From the NCBI GenBank assembly GCA_937900215.1, contig CALCFH010000476.1:1-5525 (forward strand): 5,525 nt of DNA, in the 5' to 3' direction. Position 1 is the first letter of the stretch; every line of letters starts with the position of its first letter. A model generated the notes under the pieces. The model was not told where the DNA came from, made no database searches, and worked only from the letters and a program-made list of their open reading frames with translations. The DNA is from an uncultured Cryomorphaceae bacterium. Its GTDB lineage: Bacteria > Bacteroidota > Bacteroidia > Flavobacteriales > Schleiferiaceae. Positions 1 to 5,525 of the stretch are shown piece after piece. Position numbers and translations under genes: made by a program.

Positions 1-591
1 CCATTCGCCTTTAAAAGGAGCTAGATCCATTTGCTGTAAAGTAAATTGTACTAAAGCACTGGCATAGCGCAACTCAAGTTTATCAGGATTGCCTTTTCGT
101 GCAGTAAGTGTAAAAAGTGGCATGGATTCTTCAGGTCCGCCCACAGCCTTAATCTGATGAATGTGCGTAAAGGAACTGGAAGGTTGAAAAGCAGCATCTA
201 GCTTGAATTTCCATTTATACATTACCTTTTCAAACCGCACGGCCTTGAGGCTATCTGGCGATTGATTATAGGTTTTGATTTCATTTCGCTGACGATCAAA
301 ATTCGCACAACGATCATTGTCTGGAGTGGCGTGGATAGTAAATCGGAAAACGTTTTTATTTAAAACCGTATCAAATACTTCATCTATATGTCTACCAAAG
401 TTGACGTGATTGCAGTCTGGAACTTCCACTGCATTGTATCCAGGAGCAAGAATAGAATTGATTAATTCATAGGTATTCCCGAGTCCGTTTGCCTCTAATA
501 CAGTTTGCGAAAAGCAAAACGAAGTCATTCCAGAAAAAAGAAAACAAAGAAAAATTCTCTTGCGAAAAGCCAGATAAAAAGTATAGCCCAT
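1..591 (-). CDS. Secreted polysaccharide-lyase-like (beta-jelly-roll) protein, N-terminal part
   Basis: This frame is open from an ATG at 591 to the left edge (197 codons); the stop lies outside the window. An in-frame TGA at 600-598 makes this ATG the first possible start. No clear Shine-Dalgarno is visible. Residues 1-29 look like a Sec signal peptide: basic residues (FRKR, 9-12), then a hydrophobic stretch and a likely cleavage near FCFSQ. The mature part has two cysteines (60 and 95) that might pair, the block DRQRNEIKTY (99-108) and the block FTHIHQIK (141-148), followed by TLTARK (161-166). The RNEIK and HIHQIK blocks resemble the RTELR and QIH active-site strands of alginate-lyase-like jelly rolls (PL7 and related folds), which suggests a secreted enzyme or binding protein for acidic polysaccharide. 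I recognise the pattern as a conserved Bacteroidota family but cannot assign a CAZy class. It lies 74 bp downstream of lhgO on the same strand with no terminator between, so read-through is possible. Confidence 0.75.
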   Translation of the reverse strand, partial: MGYTFYLAFRKRIFLCFLFSGMTSFCFSQTVLEANGLGNTYELINSILAPGYNAVEVPDCNHVNFGRHIDEVFDTVLNKNVFRFTIHATPDNDRCANFDRQRNEIKTYNQSPDSLKAVRFEKVMYKWKFKLDAAFQPSSSFTHIHQIKAVGGPEESMPLFTLTARKGNPDKLELRYASALVQFTLQQMDLAPFKGEW

Positions 592-665
592 GATTGCTCA
601 TTATATAAGGGGCTAAATATATTTAATCTGATGGCATAAAGGTAAAGAAGCAATGCATTGCGTTT

Positions 666-1877
666 TTACGATGAATATTGCTTTTTTAATTCTGCCAACA
701 CCCTATCTGCGATGGCCAAGCAGGCCGTTGCGGCCGGACTTGGAGCATTTAAAATATGAACCGATCTTTCGCCGGCCTGAATCACAAAATCATCTACCAA
801 ATTTCCGCTTTTGTCTAATGCTTGGGCGCGAATTCCAGATCGGCCTTCTATCAGATCTGTCATTTCTAAAGAGGGCATTAAAACTTGAAGTGCTTTTAAG
901 AATTTCTTTTTCGAAAAGGCGCGTTCGTATTCGCCCAATCCATAGCGCCAATGTTTTGCAAACAACTTCCAAGTGCCTGGAAATCCCAGCGACTCACTTG
1001 TATCCTTTAAATTGAAATCAGTTTTTTCATATCCTTCTCGTGCAAAGCTGAATACCGCATTCGGTCCACATTCAGCACCCCCATGCACCATTCTAGTAAA
1101 GTGTACGCCTAAGAAAGGAAAATTCGGATCAGGAACCGGATAAATAAGGTGTTTCACTTTTTTCCAAGCGTGCTCTGCCAATTCATAGTAATCGCCTCTA
1201 AACGGAACAATTCGTATTTGCGGATTCAATCCATCTAAACGCGCTAAGCGATCGGATTGCAAGCCCGCGCAACTGATTAAGTGCTTGGCAGCAAATTTTG
1301 ATTTTGCCGTATGCAGCTCAAGTTGGTTGTTTTGGAAATGAACATCGGTTACCGCCTCTGAATAGCGAATTTGACTCTTAGGCTGAATTTGAAGAACCCT
1401 CTCCCCCATTTTGCGGGTCATTTCTGGATAATCGATGATACCCGTATGTGGAACAAAGATAGCCTTAAGACCATCGGCATAAGGTTCTATTTCCTTTAAC
1501 TCCTGAGTGCTGATAGCACGAATGCCTTGCAGTCCGTTTTCTGCCCCTCTTGCTAGAATGCGATCGAAACTATCGAATTCAGACTCTTTGGTAGCCACAA
1601 TGACCTTTCCACAAATCTCATGCTTCACCTTATTCTCTTGAGCGAAATCGATCAATTGAGAATAGCCCTCCAAACAAGTGGTGGCCTTTAAAGATCCTGG
1701 CTTATAGTATATTCCACTGTGAATAACTCCTGAATTCCTTCCCGTTTGGTGCAAGGCGGGTGCCTTTTCCTTTTCCAAAACCAAAATGCGCGCATCTGGA
1801 TTTTCCTTCTGGAATTTGTATGCACTGGCCATTCCAACAATGCCACCGCCAATTACTACCAAATCAAATGTTTCCAT
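666..1877 (-). CDS. lhgO: L-2-hydroxyglutarate oxidase (FAD-dependent)
   Basis: 403 residues, close to the roughly 420 of E. coli LhgO (YgaF). The N-terminus is a DAO-type Rossmann FAD site: VVIGGGIVG with the GxGxxG glycines at 10, 12 and 15, and Glu35 at the end of the second strand, expected to bind the FAD ribose. Family-diagnostic blocks follow: HQTGRNSGVIHSGIYY (43-58), PHTGIIDYPEM in the middle, the HLISCAGLQSD strand, LIYPVPDPNFPFLGVHFTR, HGGAECGPNA, RSGIRAQ (346-352) and the C-terminal NAPSPAATACLA (377-388). LhgO oxidises L-2-hydroxyglutarate to 2-oxoglutarate and is known in E. coli to pass electrons to the membrane quinone pool. It either repairs a side product of dehydrogenases or takes part in glutarate breakdown. 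No csiD or gab genes are visible here, so a repair role is the simpler inference. The gene is transcribed divergently from the mutase. The ATG at 1877 gives a complete Rossmann N-terminus. Confidence 0.95.
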   Translation of the reverse strand: METFDLVVIGGGIVGMASAYKFQKENPDARILVLEKEKAPALHQTGRNSGVIHSGIYYKPGSLKATTCLEGYSQLIDFAQENKVKHEICGKVIVATKESEFDSFDRILARGAENGLQGIRAISTQELKEIEPYADGLKAIFVPHTGIIDYPEMTRKMGERVLQIQPKSQIRYSEAVTDVHFQNNQLELHTAKSKFAAKHLISCAGLQSDRLARLDGLNPQIRIVPFRGDYYELAEHAWKKVKHLIYPVPDPNFPFLGVHFTRMVHGGAECGPNAVFSFAREGYEKTDFNLKDTSESLGFPGTWKLFAKHWRYGLGEYERAFSKKKFLKALQVLMPSLEMTDLIEGRSGIRAQALDKSGNLVDDFVIQAGERSVHILNAPSPAATACLAIADRVLAELKKQYSS

Positions 1878-2028
1878 TCGGCAAATATCATCTAAGCAAA
1901 CGAGAAAAAATAAAACTCAGAATAGCAATTTTATGGAAATACTAACCATTGCCTAAAGATTAATTCACCCAAAGTTTCGGGTTCAATGTCTCTTCTTATT
2001 ACATTCGCTTATTCCTAAAAATGTAATC
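1878..2028. promoter_or_regulatory. Divergent intergenic region between lhgO and the phosphohexomutase
   Basis: These 151 bp must carry the promoters for both lhgO (minus) and the mutase (plus). For the plus strand a weak Bacteroidota-type pair is visible: TTG at 1949-1951, a 19-nt spacer, then AAAGTTTC at 1971-1978, against the consensus TTG-N19-TAnnTTTG. Its -7 part is poor. On the minus strand the same spot reads AAACTTTG (1977-1970), one mismatch from the -7 consensus, without a good upstream TTG. Both sit in an imperfect palindrome at 1968-1981. TACATTCG at 2000-2007 is an alternative plus-strand -7 box. The region's regulatory role follows from gene orientation; the individual boxes are guesses. 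Confidence 0.4.
1998..2027. repeat. Inverted repeat next to the mutase start codon
   Basis: The 8-bp arms ATTACATT (1998-2005) and AATGTAAT (2020-2027) are exact reverse complements separated by 14 nt. The right arm ends one base before the mutase ATG at 2029. As DNA it could be an operator for a dimeric regulator. As RNA it could form a weak, AU-rich hairpin near the ribosome-loading site. The right arm also contains an ATG-TAA start-stop pair (2021-2026). The repeat is directly visible; any function is speculative, because repeats of this length arise by chance in AT-rich intergenic DNA. Confidence 0.35.
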
Positions 2029-3744
2029 ATGCAATTAGATCCATTAATCGTTAAGAAAGCAAGTGAATGGCTGAATGGTCCGTACGATGCAGACACTAAG
2101 AAAGAAGTTCAAAGAATGCTCGATGAAGATCCGAAAGGATTGATAGACGCCTTTTATACCGATTTGGATTTTGGCACTGGAGGATTGCGTGGCATTATGG
2201 GAGTGGGAACCAATCGAGTAAACAAATACACCTTTGGATTGGCCACGCAAGGTCTTGCACAGTATTTACTTCAATCTGTTCATGAGCCCATTCGCGTTGT
2301 AATTAGTCATGATAGTCGATTGAAAAGTAGAGAATTTGCCCTACAGACTGCGGATATATTTTCTGCCAATGGAATTCAGGCTTTTCTTTTTGAAGATCTC
2401 AGACCTACTCCCTTATTGAGCTTTGCCATTCGCCATTTGAACTGCCATAGCGGGGTAATGATTACTGCATCTCACAATCCAAAAGAATACAACGGATATA
2501 AAGTGTATTGGGCCGATGGCGGACAATTGGTTCCTCCACACGACAATAATGTAATTGCAGAGGTTCGCAAAACACGTCCGGAAGATGTGAAGTACACTTC
2601 CAATCCTGCACTTATTAAGGTGTTAGGCAATGAGGTGGATGAAGCCTACTTGGATATGGTTGGCTCTTTGTCCCTCAGTTCAGCTGGAAAAGACAGCTTG
2701 AAGACCGTTTTCACGAGTATTCATGGCACGGGCATTACCTTAATGCAACGAGCAATGGAACGGGTTGGGTTTAAACACTTCAGTGTTGTTGAAGCACAAG
2801 CCGCTCCCGACGGAAATTTCCCGACGGTTCACAGTCCCAATCCGGAAGAAGCCGCTGCCCTTGAAATGGCGGTGAATCAAGCCAATGAGGAAGGCGCTGA
2901 TTTGGTTATTGGCACCGATCCCGATGCCGATCGTGTGGGTATTGCCGTGCGGGATGAAAAGGACAATATGGTTTTGCTCAATGGCAATCAGACGGCCAGT
3001 GTTCTCATTTATTATATGCTTGAAGAATGGAAAAAGGCGGGTAAGTTGGATGGAAAGCAATTCATTGCCGAGACCATTGTGACCACCGATCTATTGGCTC
3101 AAATGGCGAAAGACTACGGCGTTGAATGCCCGATTTGCTTAACGGGCTTTAAGTGGATAGCCGAATTAATACGAGAAAGAGAAGGCAAGCTTCAGTTTAT
3201 AGCTGGAGGTGAAGAGAGTTATGGCTATCTCATTGGAGATGCAGTAAGAGATAAAGACGCCGTAGCCAGTGCGGTTATGATTGCAGAAGTGGCCGCATGG
3301 GCTCAAGCCAAAGGCAGCAGCTTTTACAATGAACTGCAGAAATTGTATCTCAAATACGGCTTGTATCATGAAACATTGAAGTCTATTACCATGCAGGGTA
3401 AGTCGGGTGCCGACGAAATTCAAGCCATGATGAAAAACCTACGCGACAACCCGCCAGTTTCTCTTGGAGGAGATAAAATAGTACGCATCTTCGACTATAA
3501 AACTCAAAGTGTATTGGATGTATTGAGTGGCAAGAAAAGTGCGATTGATTTGCCTAGCTCCAATGTACTTCAGTTTATTACGGAGAGCGGAAGTAAAATC
3601 ACCGCCCGTCCGAGTGGTACTGAGCCAAAGATTAAGTTCTATTTTGGATTGAAATCGAAGGTTTCATCTTTGGAAGCCATTGATTCGAAAAAGGCAGAGC
3701 TACAATCGAACATCGATTTAATCTTAAAAGACCTCGGTTTGTAA
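2029..3744 (+). CDS. Phospho-sugar mutase (phosphoglucomutase/phosphomannomutase, PgcA/PGM2 type)
   Basis: 571 residues, the length of the long alpha-D-phosphohexomutase branch (B. subtilis PgcA, human PGM2) rather than the roughly 450 of ManB/GlmM types. The four-domain signature is complete and in order: GTGGLRG (49-55); the catalytic phosphoserine loop TASHNPKEYNGYK (146-158) with Ser148; the Mg2+ loop DPDADR (297-302) with Asp297, 299 and 301; the sugar-specificity loop GEESYG (394-399); and the phosphate-binding loop RPSGTEPK (527-534). The enzyme is cytoplasmic and is expected to interconvert glucose 1- and 6-phosphate, possibly also mannose or pentose phosphates, via a bisphosphate intermediate, supplying glycogen and nucleotide-sugar synthesis. 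Substrate preference cannot be read from the motifs alone. The ATG at 2029 is preceded by A/T-rich sequence without a Shine-Dalgarno, and the N-terminus matches family length. The gene is monocistronic: divergent from lhgO and closed by a strong terminator 21 bp after its stop. The closest characterised homologue by architecture would be pgcA. Confidence 0.95.
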   Translation: MQLDPLIVKKASEWLNGPYDADTKKEVQRMLDEDPKGLIDAFYTDLDFGTGGLRGIMGVGTNRVNKYTFGLATQGLAQYLLQSVHEPIRVVISHDSRLKSREFALQTADIFSANGIQAFLFEDLRPTPLLSFAIRHLNCHSGVMITASHNPKEYNGYKVYWADGGQLVPPHDNNVIAEVRKTRPEDVKYTSNPALIKVLGNEVDEAYLDMVGSLSLSSAGKDSLKTVFTSIHGTGITLMQRAMERVGFKHFSVVEAQAAPDGNFPTVHSPNPEEAAALEMAVNQANEEGADLVIGTDPDADRVGIAVRDEKDNMVLLNGNQTASVLIYYMLEEWKKAGKLDGKQFIAETIVTTDLLAQMAKDYGVECPICLTGFKWIAELIREREGKLQFIAGGEESYGYLIGDAVRDKDAVASAVMIAEVAAWAQAKGSSFYNELQKLYLKYGLYHETLKSITMQGKSGADEIQAMMKNLRDNPPVSLGGDKIVRIFDYKTQSVLDVLSGKKSAIDLPSSNVLQFITESGSKITARPSGTEPKIKFYFGLKSKVSSLEAIDSKKAELQSNIDLILKDLGL

Positions 3745-3765
3745 AATCAGAGAATAGCATTATAA

Positions 3766-3789
3766 AAAAAGGGGCCTTGGCCCCTTTTT
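3766..3789. terminator. Bidirectional intrinsic terminator between convergent genes
   Basis: A perfect inverted repeat: AAAAAGGGGCC (3766-3776) and GGCCCCTTTTT (3779-3789) around a TT centre, so the RNA would form a GC-rich stem with a 4-6 nt loop. T runs follow the stem on both strands: five T on plus, and seven on minus from the A run 3764-3770. It begins 21 bp after the mutase stop on plus and only 3 bp after the dehydrogenase stop on minus, so one hairpin can end both convergent transcripts. Confidence 0.93.
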
Positions 3790-3792
3790 GCA

Positions 3793-4494
3793 TTAAAACG
3801 GATTGGTTGCCCAGACTCCAAATTCAGGAATAAAGGCTCGATCATCGAGCTCTAAGGCCGTAACAATACTAAAGGCCAAATCAAAAGGCCTTAGTTTGTT
3901 GTCTTTCTCTTCTCGCTCGATTCTATCCTCCTTATTAAAAGCAGTAGTAACTTCACTCGGATTTACATGCATTACGCGAATATTGTGTGGTCTTAATTCG
4001 GTTCTCCAACATTCGCTCATGGCTCGCAGAGCAAATTTAGAAGCCGAATAGACCGAGCCATTGGCAAATCCTTTCACCGAAGCACTGGATCCAATGTTTA
4101 CGATATTGCCGTAGTTCTGACTTTTAAAAGCAGGAATTAATTTAGAAGTCAAGATGGCTGCACCAAAAACGTTTGTTTCAAAAATGCGTTGGAAAGCCGC
4201 TCGGTTTAAATCGTCTACTGGAGCAAACTCGCCAATGCCTGCATTGTTGATTAAGCAGTCTACCCTTCCAAACTGATTCATCACTGAATCTACCAGCTTT
4301 TGTAAATCTTCATCTGAAGTCATGTGTGCAAGATGACCTTCTACTCCTATTTCTTTTGAAACTTTTTCGAGTTTAAGCGCATCACGACCTGTGATCACCA
4401 CTTTTCCACCTTTTTCTTTCAATAGAGCCGCCAAAGCTTTTCCAATACCGGAGCTACCACCGGTAACTATAAATACGCTGTCTTTAATCTTCAT
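3793..4494 (-). CDS. Classical short-chain dehydrogenase/reductase (SDR)
   Basis: 233 residues, slightly short of the usual 250 of classical SDRs. The Rossmann cofactor motif TGGSSGIG lies at 11-18. ITGRD (34-38) has Arg37 after the second strand, which in this family favours NADP(H). NNAG is at 83-86, the structural Asn108 in ETNVFG, the catalytic Ser136 in NIGSSAS, and the YSASK active site gives Tyr149 and Lys153, so the full Asn-Ser-Tyr-Lys tetrad is present. The usual PG motif after the sixth strand is replaced by NPSEVTT (178-184), a variant I associate with some Bacteroidota SDRs annotated as 3-ketoacyl-ACP reductase-like. The protein is predicted to be a cytoplasmic NADP-dependent oxidoreductase; the substrate cannot be told from sequence. 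Its ATG lies 9 bp beyond the T tract of the preceding gene's terminator, so it needs its own very close promoter or read-through. Its 3' end shares the bidirectional terminator with the mutase. Confidence 0.92.
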   Translation of the reverse strand: MKIKDSVFIVTGGSSGIGKALAALLKEKGGKVVITGRDALKLEKVSKEIGVEGHLAHMTSDEDLQKLVDSVMNQFGRVDCLINNAGIGEFAPVDDLNRAAFQRIFETNVFGAAILTSKLIPAFKSQNYGNIVNIGSSASVKGFANGSVYSASKFALRAMSECWRTELRPHNIRVMHVNPSEVTTAFNKEDRIEREEKDNKLRPFDLAFSIVTALELDDRAFIPEFGVWATNPF

Positions 4495-4503
4495 ATTTTA
4501 AAT

Positions 4504-4533
4504 AAAAAAACGCAAGCCTTAGGAGCTTGCGTT
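4504..4533 (-). terminator. Intrinsic terminator of the purC / outer-membrane protein unit
   Basis: Read on the minus strand, AACGCAAGC (4533-4525), a 7-nt loop (4524-4518) and GCTTGCGTT (4517-4509) form a perfect 9-bp stem. The T run (4510-4504, seven T) overlaps the last two stem bases. The hairpin starts 23 bp after the stop of the outer-membrane protein gene (4557). This is a textbook rho-independent terminator in the minus direction. The plus strand has no comparable T run after the stem. Confidence 0.92.
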
Positions 4534-4556
4534 GGTTGAACGTTTGCAGAGAGAGA

Positions 4557-5159
4557 TTAGTTCAGTTTGTAGGCCAAGGCCACAATAAATTGAGAAGGTC
4601 TGCTGTCTACATTTACATTATTTCCATCCACATTAACGAAATTGGTTGCATCTGACAATCCAAATTCATAACGCGCATCTACTTGAATCTTTAGAATTTC
4701 CACCCCAGCCAATAGTTGAAGTCCCCAAGTAGAAGAACCCAATCCGTCTTCCAAGACTGAATTGACAGATCCGATTTGATAACTAAAAACAGGTCCTCCA
4801 CCTAAGCGCAATGGCCCCACTCTCATGATACCGAGTACAGGAATATCCAGTCTATTGATGCCAACATCATTCGTAAATGTCTTTCCAGAAAGGTCTGTAG
4901 ATTCAAATGAACCTGAAATACGTGTAAAGAGCAACTCTGGTTGAATTTCTACAACCAGCAATGACAATTTGGTGTAAATGCCCGCATGGTAACCAATATT
5001 ACCTGCTTGGTTTTCGAAGTTTGAGAAAAAGGCATTGTCTGAAAAGTCAGAGAATTTCATATTAGAGAAATTCATTCCAGCTCTTAGACCAATGTGAAAT
5101 TGCGCCTGGGCCATTGTCGTTGACAATAGAACGAATAAGAATAAAATTTTCTTCATCAT
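4557..5159 (-). CDS. Outer-membrane beta-barrel protein (porin-like, small barrel)
   Basis: 200 residues. The N-terminus [20 protein letters not shown] is a clear Sec signal peptide with a likely signal-peptidase I cut after AQA (19|20). The mature protein opens with FHIGLRAGMNFSNMKF, the hallmark of the Bacteroidota OMP_b-brl family (PF13568 type). Alternating hydrophobic and polar strands follow (for example LLVVEIQPELLFTR, RLDIPVLGIMRVG, GLQLLAGVEILKIQVDARYEFG). The final strand, SQFIVALAYKLN, serves as the barrel-assembly signal. About 181 mature residues fit an 8-stranded barrel. The protein sits in the outer membrane; specific function and ligand are unknown for most members. The start ATG at 5159 overlaps the purC stop as TAATG; a second ATG (5156) is also possible and gives the same signal peptide minus one Met. 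A strong terminator follows the stop. Confidence 0.9.
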   Translation of the reverse strand: MMKKILFLFVLLSTTMAQAQFHIGLRAGMNFSNMKFSDFSDNAFFSNFENQAGNIGYHAGIYTKLSLLVVEIQPELLFTRISGSFESTDLSGKTFTNDVGINRLDIPVLGIMRVGPLRLGGGPVFSYQIGSVNSVLEDGLGSSTWGLQLLAGVEILKIQVDARYEFGLSDATNFVNVDGNNVNVDSRPSQFIVALAYKLN

Positions 5160-5525
5160 TATTTATTTGTGTAGTGGTTCAAATATACGTCAACATTGGA
5201 CTGAATACGCGATTCTGCCTCTTCTTTTGAAGGATTGAACTTCATTCCCGTAATTTGCTCGTAGAGTTGAATGTATCGCTTGCTGATAGACTCAACAATG
5301 GCATCTGTCATTTCTGGAACCTGCTGCCCTTCTTTGCCTTGGAAAGCATTTTCGATCAGCCATTCTCGAACAAACTCTTTGCTCAATTGAACTTGCTTTT
5401 CGCCTCGCACTTGTCTTTCTTCAAATCCATCTGCATAGAAATAGCGCGAGCTATCCGGGGTATGAACTTCGTCAATTAAAAGTATCTCACCTTCTGCCGT
5501 CTTGCCAAACTCATATTTGGTATCT
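5159..5525 (-). CDS. purC: SAICAR synthetase PurC, C-terminal part
   Basis: The frame is open to the right edge and gives 121 C-terminal residues; the N-terminus lies outside the window. A GTG at 5410 could be mistaken for the start of an 83-residue gene, but the conserved sequence continues upstream of it without a stop: DTKYEFG (fragment residues 1-7), [13 protein letters not shown] (16-28), then [11 protein letters not shown] (46-56), QQVPEMTD and [13 protein letters not shown]. These are signature blocks of phosphoribosylaminoimidazole-succinocarboxamide synthase, including the DTKYEFG and [10 protein letters not shown] segments of the ATP/substrate site. The enzyme joins CAIR and aspartate using ATP in de novo purine synthesis, in the cytoplasm. 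The tail after ITGMKF (91-96) matches the longer form of about 300 residues found in Bacteroidota and yeast Ade1 rather than the 240-residue E. coli form (from family knowledge). Its TAA stop overlaps the ATG of the downstream barrel gene by one base. Confidence 0.93.
   Translation of the reverse strand, partial: DTKYEFGKTAEGEILLIDEVHTPDSSRYFYADGFEERQVRGEKQVQLSKEFVREWLIENAFQGKEGQQVPEMTDAIVESISKRYIQLYEQITGMKFNPSKEEAESRIQSNVDVYLNHYTNK

Noticed and set aside
614..621. TATATTTA on the minus strand as a -7 box for the lyase-like gene
   Set aside because: It resembles TAnnTTTG but no TTG lies at the expected upstream distance; A/T-rich DNA gives many such hits.
651..660. Perfect 10-bp palindrome CAATGCATTG between lhgO and the lyase-like gene
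   Set aside because: It is too short to form a stable hairpin with a loop and has no following T tract, so it is not a terminator; a chance palindrome of this size is plausible.
653..1015. A 120-codon plus-strand open frame antisense to lhgO
   Set aside because: It lies mostly opposite the highly conserved C-terminal half of lhgO and its translation has no recognisable domain; a shadow frame.
1878..1890. GATATTTG on the minus strand just before the lhgO ATG as a -7 box
   Set aside because: It is so close to the start codon that the mRNA would be leaderless, and no matching upstream TTG is present at the usual spacing.
2740..3060. A 106-codon minus-strand open frame inside the mutase
   Set aside because: It is opposite the conserved metal-binding loop region of the mutase and has low-complexity, family-less translation; an antisense shadow. 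The same applies to the antisense frames at 2044-2250, 3166-3423 and 3803-4051.
1..5525. Mobile element, CRISPR array, tRNA or defence system
   Set aside because: No direct-repeat arrays, transposase or nuclease motifs, terminal repeats or cloverleaf-like segments were seen; the gene content is housekeeping and envelope related.

Overview
The window looks like an ordinary chromosomal segment from a member of the Bacteroidota, probably a Flavobacteriales-type organism. The evidence is moderately AT-rich DNA, start codons preceded by A/T-rich sequence rather than a clear Shine-Dalgarno, a small outer-membrane barrel protein with the 'GLRAGMNFSNMKF' opening typical of this phylum, and a long, eukaryote-like PurC C-terminus. 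There is no sign of mobile DNA, CRISPR, tRNA or rRNA. The phylum assignment is inferred from these features, not from a database search.

Layout from left to right. Positions 1-591 (minus) hold the N-terminal 197 residues of a secreted protein that resembles beta-jelly-roll polysaccharide lyases; its 3' end lies outside the window. Positions 666-1877 (minus) encode L-2-hydroxyglutarate oxidase. A 151-bp divergent intergenic region (1878-2028) contains an imperfect palindrome and an inverted repeat that abuts the next start codon. Positions 2029-3744 (plus) encode an alpha-D-phosphohexomutase of the long PgcA/PGM2 type. A strong bidirectional hairpin terminator (3766-3789) separates it from a convergent short-chain dehydrogenase (3793-4494, minus). 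A second classic intrinsic terminator (4504-4533) lies just before the dehydrogenase start and ends the unit to its right. That unit consists of purC (5159-5525, minus, 5' end outside the window) and an outer-membrane beta-barrel gene (4557-5159), joined by a TAATG stop/start overlap.

Functionally these are mostly independent housekeeping units. LhgO repairs or catabolises L-2-hydroxyglutarate. The mutase interconverts hexose 1- and 6-phosphates for glycogen or cell-envelope precursors. PurC is a step of de novo purine synthesis. The outer-membrane protein and the secreted lyase-like protein belong to the cell envelope or exterior. I found no coherent new multi-gene system. The most useful points are the purC fragment, which is easily mis-started at an internal GTG, the truncated lyase-like gene at the left edge, and the compact terminator and overlap architecture. 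The longest stretch without a gene is the 151-bp divergent region.
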